Origin: Malus domestica
Taxonomy: Eukaryota; Streptophyta; Magnoliopsida; Rosales; Rosaceae
Direction: 5' to 3'
Assembly: GCF_042453785.1 (NCBI RefSeq)
Contig: NC_091677.1
Location: forward strand, 33,401,001 to 33,465,000
DNA length: 64,000 bases
Part shown: positions 58,777-64,000 of the stretch, in pieces
Position numbering within the stretch: position 1 is the first letter of the stretch
Layout: every line of letters starts with the position of its first letter
The notes under the pieces: generated by a model
What the model saw: only the letters and a program-made list of their open reading frames with translations
Databases searched by the model: none
What the model was told of the DNA's origin: nothing
Program-made: the position numbers and the translations under genes

Positions 58777-59954
58777 GGCTAATTATATTAACACCCCACA
58801 AATTATTGAATAAACCCCACATACTTAATACACCTCATATTTGCTTTTTCACTTAAAAATTATCTAAATACACCCCACATACTTTTCCATAATACCCCCA
58901 CACCACACATCTCATTTCTCAAATCTTATAACACTCATTTTTAATTTTCAGGGATTGAATCTAACCATTTGAACGTTTAATTTGTCAAAATATTTCAAAT
59001 CATCTGAACGTTTAGTTTACCGAATGATTTCAAAATGATGATTTGAAATCATCTTAGTATAGTTTGAAATCATCTTATTCAACTTCTAAAAAGCCTTAAA
59101 AATGACCCGTGGTGCTGAGTCTTTTCGAGTAAAAAAAAAGAAAAAAAAAAGACTCTCTCGTTACTGCTAACAAAGAATGCTTCTATATATATTTCACAAG
59201 TCTTTAGACTTAGTCTTGAACAAAATAAATAAAGACCCTCTCTCTGCTAATGATCCAGGTGTAGAAGTTAATTAATAAATCAAAACTGAATCGGTCTCAG
59301 ATTTCTTTAAATATAGGCCATGTCTCTCCTCATTTTCCACTGATCATCTCCCAGTGACAAGAAAAGAAGAAGAAAAACGAAAGAAAAACTCACAATGAGA
59401 AACGTACGTCAATCAAACGGCTAAAGATTGAGAGTAGGAGTTCATGTGGAGAATGGCTATCGTCAATTTGTAAAAGTAGTATATGACTCTAGCACTAATA
59501 CGACTCATGTTACTGGGTTCGCAAGATTAATATGAACCCTAAAAGATGAATATGAATATATAGAAGTTTAAATAATGCAGCAAACGCAAGATTAAATAAT
59601 TATTGATGTCATCGAAATCACTAAAACAATGAAAAATGTGAAGTCTTATCTCATGTAAAGCTTCAGAAACATCGATTTTGTATTCCATTCGTCAAAAACA
59701 ATTTTTCTCAATCAACATGTTTGTAGTTTCATTGGTTAGAGTTTTATTCAACAATGGAAGATGAGAGGGTTTTGATAGTTGAGAAAATAAATAATATGCT
59801 AAAAGTGATTTGAGGTGTATTTATAAATTTTTATTTTTTTTAAAACCTAATAAGGTCAAAATTGTCATTGCATAGTGGAGTAAATAAGTCATTTAATATT
59901 AAATTTTAATATGGGGTGCATTCAACATTTTGTGGGGTGCTAATATAAAAAGCC
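58777..59954. mobile_element. TIR transposon, non-autonomous (1178 bp)
   Basis: Inverted ends of about 45 bp: the left starts GGCTAATTATATTAACACC and the right is its imperfect complement ending AAAAAGCC; both carry a GTGGGGT-type block. A perfect 8-bp duplication TATTACTA flanks it (58769-58776 and 59955-59962). No transposase frame inside. Eight bases fits hAT, but the long ends would also suit a MULE-like origin. Confidence 0.8.
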
Positions 59955-60061
59955 TATTACTATAGCATGCGGATGCCAAATATATTGACTGAGCTTAACT
60001 GGTCTCTGAAATGACTTAAAATAAAGTTACTAAATGAGACGCAAAGAGGATACATTTTAGG

Positions 60062-60222
60062 GAATTTCAACGAAAAACTTCCGGTATTATTCATTTTAAC
60101 GAAAAATCATATTTTTACACTAAAAAATCAATCATAATACTATTCACTTTACCATTTATTTTTTCTTTATCGTTAAAACTTAAAGTTTTCAAACTTTTTT
60201 AATTAGTTTTCCTTATATTATT
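60062..60222 (+). mobile_element. Short unnamed repeat, family copy 4
   Basis: Same motif order as 49419-49566: CAACGAAAAACTTCCGGTAT, ATTCATTTTAACGAAAAATC, ATTCACTTTACCATTTAT, TATCGTTAAAACTTAAAG and AATTAGTTTTCCTT. Confidence 0.75.
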
Positions 60223-60379
60223 TTATTGCGCCACATTCTAAAACATTTAATGTAACTGAGCTTGAATTAAGTTTATTTTAATAAAAAAAATTATCTAATA
60301 ATTTTATTTAATGTAAGAGCCTAAAATTTAATTTCTCCCATCACATGCATTCAATCCAAAAACCAGAAGCGGACACTAA

Positions 60380-61444
60380 GGGCGTGTTTACTAACCTGGA
60401 GTCGGAATGGAAGTATGGAGTTCGATTCCGATTACGGATCATACATGTGTTTACTAAAATTGTGAGGAATCAACAGTGCGTGGGACCCACACAAAAAGTG
60501 GAATTCAATTCCTGAAATGGGAGGAATTGGACTCCCTGCATCGATGTGGTAATTGAATTCTGGGAGGATGAGGGAATTGGGAATCCATTTGCTCTTCCTA
60601 TTATGCCCTCCAATCAATCTGCCGTTTAACCCAACAAATTAATCTCACGAGCTTGAAATCTGGTAAGGTGAGGGAATTGGAAATCTGATAGGTTCAGGAG
60701 ATATGAGGGTCGCATACGAGATCTTGTCCCCGAACACCGGATCGCCGTCATTCAGGAGGCGATGGTCCAACCGCTTCGATACCGCCAACACGCACGCGTG
60801 GACGTAGCTTCGGACGATGACGCCAACATCACGGATGTGCTTCTCGCTCGCCGGCTCATGTTTCTGGGTTTTTTCTTCTGCGGGGAGGGAAGATGAATGC
60901 GGCTGGGTTTTTTCTTTTGCGGGGAAGGAAGGTGAGTGCAGCTGGGTTCTTTATTTGGTTATACTAATTAAAGTTTAATTATATTACGAATAATTTAAGT
61001 AGTAACAAAATAATGGAAAAAACAAATTAGACCATAAATAATTTTTTATGAAAAAGTGTGTTTTAGTAATTATATTAAATTTAGATATTAAAGTAAATAC
61101 TTAAATTTATAAAAAAAAAATTAACAAAATCATTTTAGTGTGTCTATGAAATAAAAAAGTAATTTAATTTTTCTTACTATTATATACTATATCAAATTTT
61201 ATTAAAAAAATATATAAAATATTTGATTTGGGACAAGGGCATTTTAGTAATCATATTGGTTTATATTCCGATTATGCTGAATTAGTAAACAGCTTTATGA
61301 AATTCTATTCCGATTCCAGACAGTTTTAGTAAACAATTTCAACAGGAATCTGATTCTGATTCCGCCTCATTTCAATTCCTCCTCAATCCAATTCCTCCTC
61401 AATCCAATTCCTCTCAATTTGATTACGGATTAGTAAACGCGCCA
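60380..61444. mobile_element. PIF/Harbinger-like non-autonomous element (1065 bp)
   Basis: Left end GGGCGTGTTTACTAA and right end TTAGTAAACGCGCC are inverted repeats flanked by TAA (60377-60379 and 61445-61447). Subterminal sequence has repeated GGAATTG / CAATTCC motifs. A GC-rich insert at about 60700-60860 stands out against the AT-rich element and may be captured host sequence. No transposase. Confidence 0.75.
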
Positions 61445-61526
61445 TAAAAGAGAGAATACGCAGAGAGAAGCAATATGCCGTGCTAAAAAAAAAAAAAATC
61501 TCACAAACCTCCAAGTCCTCCACTAT

Positions 61527-61805
61527 ATCCCATGTACTATTTTCTCTCTTTCAACAAATTTGAATGCATGGACAGGATTTTGCAAATAAGACTCATCATA
61601 CAGTATGACACCAGACCTAAAAGTAATTATTGGCATAGGTTAGGGGCGAGGGACCATAGGACTACATCCCATGTACTATTTTCTCTCTTTCAACAAATTT
61701 GAATGCATGGACAGGATTTTGCAAATAAGACTCATCATACAGTATGACACCAGACCTATAAGTAATTATTGGCATAGGTTAGGGGCGGAGGGACCATAGG
61801 ACTAC
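61527..61805 (+). repeat. Tandem duplication of 139 bp
   Basis: Copies at 61527-61665 and 61666-61805 differ by only a few bases (including one extra G near 61788), so the duplication is recent. The right copy overlaps the left end of the hAT-like element at 61780. Confidence 0.95.
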
Positions 61806-62694
61806 AGTAATCCTAAGCTCATCCTGCTTTTGTTTATAAATAAAAAAAATTAGTACTACTTTTTTTTTATTATCATTTTTTCATGACTTTTTCATTTAAA
61901 CCATTCCAATTTCTTAGATAAAAGATTTGACCCTTTTTAAATATTTTAAGGATATTTATGTAATCTAGTCTAACCCTAAAGCCTACCTATTCCAGCTTCC
62001 AACACTTTCATTCTTTTTTCCCAATACTAAAAATTTGTATTTTATTATTCTCCAAATTTCTAGCCGACTGCAGTCTGCCAGTTTGAGTTAGGGTTGATAT
62101 ATGTGTATTGTTTTTCGATCAGTCTTCAATTTCCATGATCCTCAAAAGTATGAACTTCGAATCTTCAAAGTTGTCATTTTCAATTTTTTTGCAATCTGCT
62201 AATTCATATATGTTGTCGTCTACAATTGTAAATTAATTTAACAAATAATTTTTTTTTTGCAAATTAAAGAATACCATTATTCCATCATTCCATCATTCCA
62301 TCAAAGAAATGACATTGAAGTTTAGTTAATTGGTCAACAACCCAAAGTATGTATTTTACTCTCAATTCCTCTTACAATTTTTTGTTTATAAATTATGATT
62401 AAATTGATGTCTTGCAATATCTCTTAACTATTGCCTAATTTGTTTTAGTTTGTAAAATTAGCATATATATACCATGCAACGGTTTCAAAACATGAAAATT
62501 CATCGTGGACAATTATTTTAATTATTGGGAATATGTAACATTATCAATGCTATGTTATTTTGAATTTTGGTTACTTTTCATATATATATACTATGATGTT
62601 TTGGTTAATAGTTTTGTAAATACTATCGATTTAATTTATTTTTTTTAATATTTATGAGAGACCCCTCCTAACCCGAAATTCTGGCTCCGCCACT
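61780..62694. mobile_element. hAT-like non-autonomous element (~915 bp)
   Basis: Left end TAGGGGCGGAG and right end CTCCGCCACT are inverted, a common plant hAT terminus. The octamer GCATAGGT lies on both sides (61772-61779 and 62695-62702); shifting the end by one base gives a 7 of 8 match instead. The interior is AT-rich with no transposase. Confidence 0.65.
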
Positions 62695-62800
62695 GCATAG
62701 GTCCCACAGACTCATAGTGACAAAGTTATTAAAAAATAAATGTTGGGAATTAAATTTCCTTCTTTCTCAATCCCATGGTTAGATTTTATCTGAAATCCTT

Positions 62801-64000
62801 TGTGACACACCCCGACCGAGATCAAGGCATGTTGGCCATCACGTGAGGGCAACGTAGCCATGTGCAGAAATATATGAATAATTAAAAACCGAAACTACTA
62901 GAGTGCACTAGTAAACAGGAAGTGTTAGGAGTAAGATACAGAAGTAAATACTCCTAATCAGAGCATAGGAAGTCTAGGTGCAATCCAGTAGGACAAATAC
63001 TAATTATACAGTACCATAAGATGTCTTACAATTAATTTAATATGTCAAAACGCCGAAATCCTCGTACCCAGCAACAACAAGCTTGCATAAAACTTGGAGG
63101 GGGGCAAAACAAAAAACGTGAGTGGGCAAAAACAAATGTTCTACAAAACCATTTCATTTATCAACATTTCTAACCCCTCGCTGTCAAACATGTATAATTT
63201 TTCCCAGAATTAGAATATAAGCATATACATAAATATATATGTAAATATATCAATTCAAATCATGCTTCACATAATCATATTCATATGTATGTCATACCAA
63301 GATATAACAGAGTAAGTAATTCAGGTGAGAATAACTTCATAGAAATATAACATATTAGTCGGAACCCCTGTGGTAGTCTGTACGGCTGAATTCATAGCTC
63401 AAAAGTCAATCTAGCCGGAGTCACTACAATGACTTATACGACACTATACTGCACAAGAGTCGGAACCAAAAGAAAAGGTTTGTACGACAATACTGGGTGT
63501 AATATAATTATGCTCAATACTACTCTCTCATAATAACTGGGCGATAAATCGCTAGTCATATACGAGTCGGAACCATAGTAAAGGTCTGTACGACAAGACT
63601 GTGCACCTAAATTGGATCCAATATGAGCATATGGTGCGGAATGTGACATTATAAACAGGCATGTGCCATATCTCTGGCTCAATCACAATCACCCTAGGTG
63701 TAGTTTTATGAGCTCAATGTTATTCAATCACATATCACATTATCGATAATTCACATAACCAAACATAACTCACCTGAGCTTACCTTAGCGTCCAGAGCAC
63801 CACAATTATATATATAATGCATCATATACCAATTCATATACGAATTATAAACTTATATGCATGGCATTCAAGGCATAATCTCATTTAAACATATTTTATA
63901 GGAAAATATAAAGTATATAAATATATACTGAAAACCAAAAGCTCACTCACTGGTATGTCGAAGGATCGTAGCCCCCGAGTCGTTCTTGAACGCGCTCATT
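62801..64000. mobile_element. Edge of an LTR retrotransposon
   Basis: Starts TGTGACACACCCCGACCGAG, a form very common at plant LTR termini and similar to the LTR of the element at 33805. It is followed by non-coding sequence with a repeated motif around GAGTCGGAACCA...GGT-TGTACGACA (63450-63490 and 63563-63596). The rest lies beyond the window, so neither superfamily nor completeness can be fixed. Confidence 0.5.

Noticed and set aside
63434-63682. Minus-strand 82-codon frame near the right edge
   Set aside because: It falls in repetitive retrotransposon sequence with no known domain.

Overview
The window is eukaryotic nuclear DNA from a dicot. It has AT-rich intergenic sequence, GT-AG spliced genes, many small inverted-repeat transposons and a Cassandra-type TRIM whose LTRs carry a 5S rRNA-like segment. 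Gene content and transposon flavour resemble Rosaceae (apple or pear relatives), but the genus is inferred, not shown. No tRNA, full rRNA gene or CRISPR was seen.

Layout, left to right. (1) 1-2.5 kb: a decayed Ty1/copia element on the minus strand, running off the left edge. (2) 2.7-4.1 kb: the 3' exons of a plus-strand gene resembling class III periplasmic binding proteins; its 5' part is absent. (3) 5.3-8.2 kb: a complete minus-strand ALA-interacting subunit (CDC50/LEM3 family), 8 exons, 346 aa. (4) 8.6-26.8 kb: three head-to-tail copies of a ~6.1-kb unit, each with one minus-strand sucrose synthase of 13 coding exons. The right-most copy keeps the original upstream flank. The middle copy is intact. 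The left-most is a pseudogene with a 341-bp net deletion through the catalytic exon. (5) 27.0-28.9 kb: a MITE, then a plus-oriented promoter-like segment with a TATA-like motif, 7-bp repeats, telomere-type repeats and a duplicated 36-nt motif with C/D snoRNA-like boxes. (6) 28.9-33.6 kb: a complete SET-domain methyltransferase, probably SDG40, minus strand. (7) 33.7-37.5 kb: a three-level transposon nest. (8) 40.2-44.7 kb: a complete plus-strand peroxisomal polyamine oxidase (PAO2/3/4 type, PTS1 SRM). (9) 44.7-64 kb: gene-poor sequence with hAT-, MULE- and PIF/Harbinger-like elements, a degraded LINE RNase H domain, and the edge of another LTR element.

The neighbouring genes have no evident common pathway. 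The main story is structural. An ancestral ALIS / SUS / SDG40 order was expanded by tandem duplication of the SUS segment. The break lies about 420 bp upstream of the ALIS start codon and about 245 bp upstream of the SUS start codon, so two of the three SUS copies lost their distal promoter. The copies then diverged by deletion, MITE insertion and apparently local homogenisation. All splice sites and reading frames were assembled by hand; transcripts and database searches were not available.
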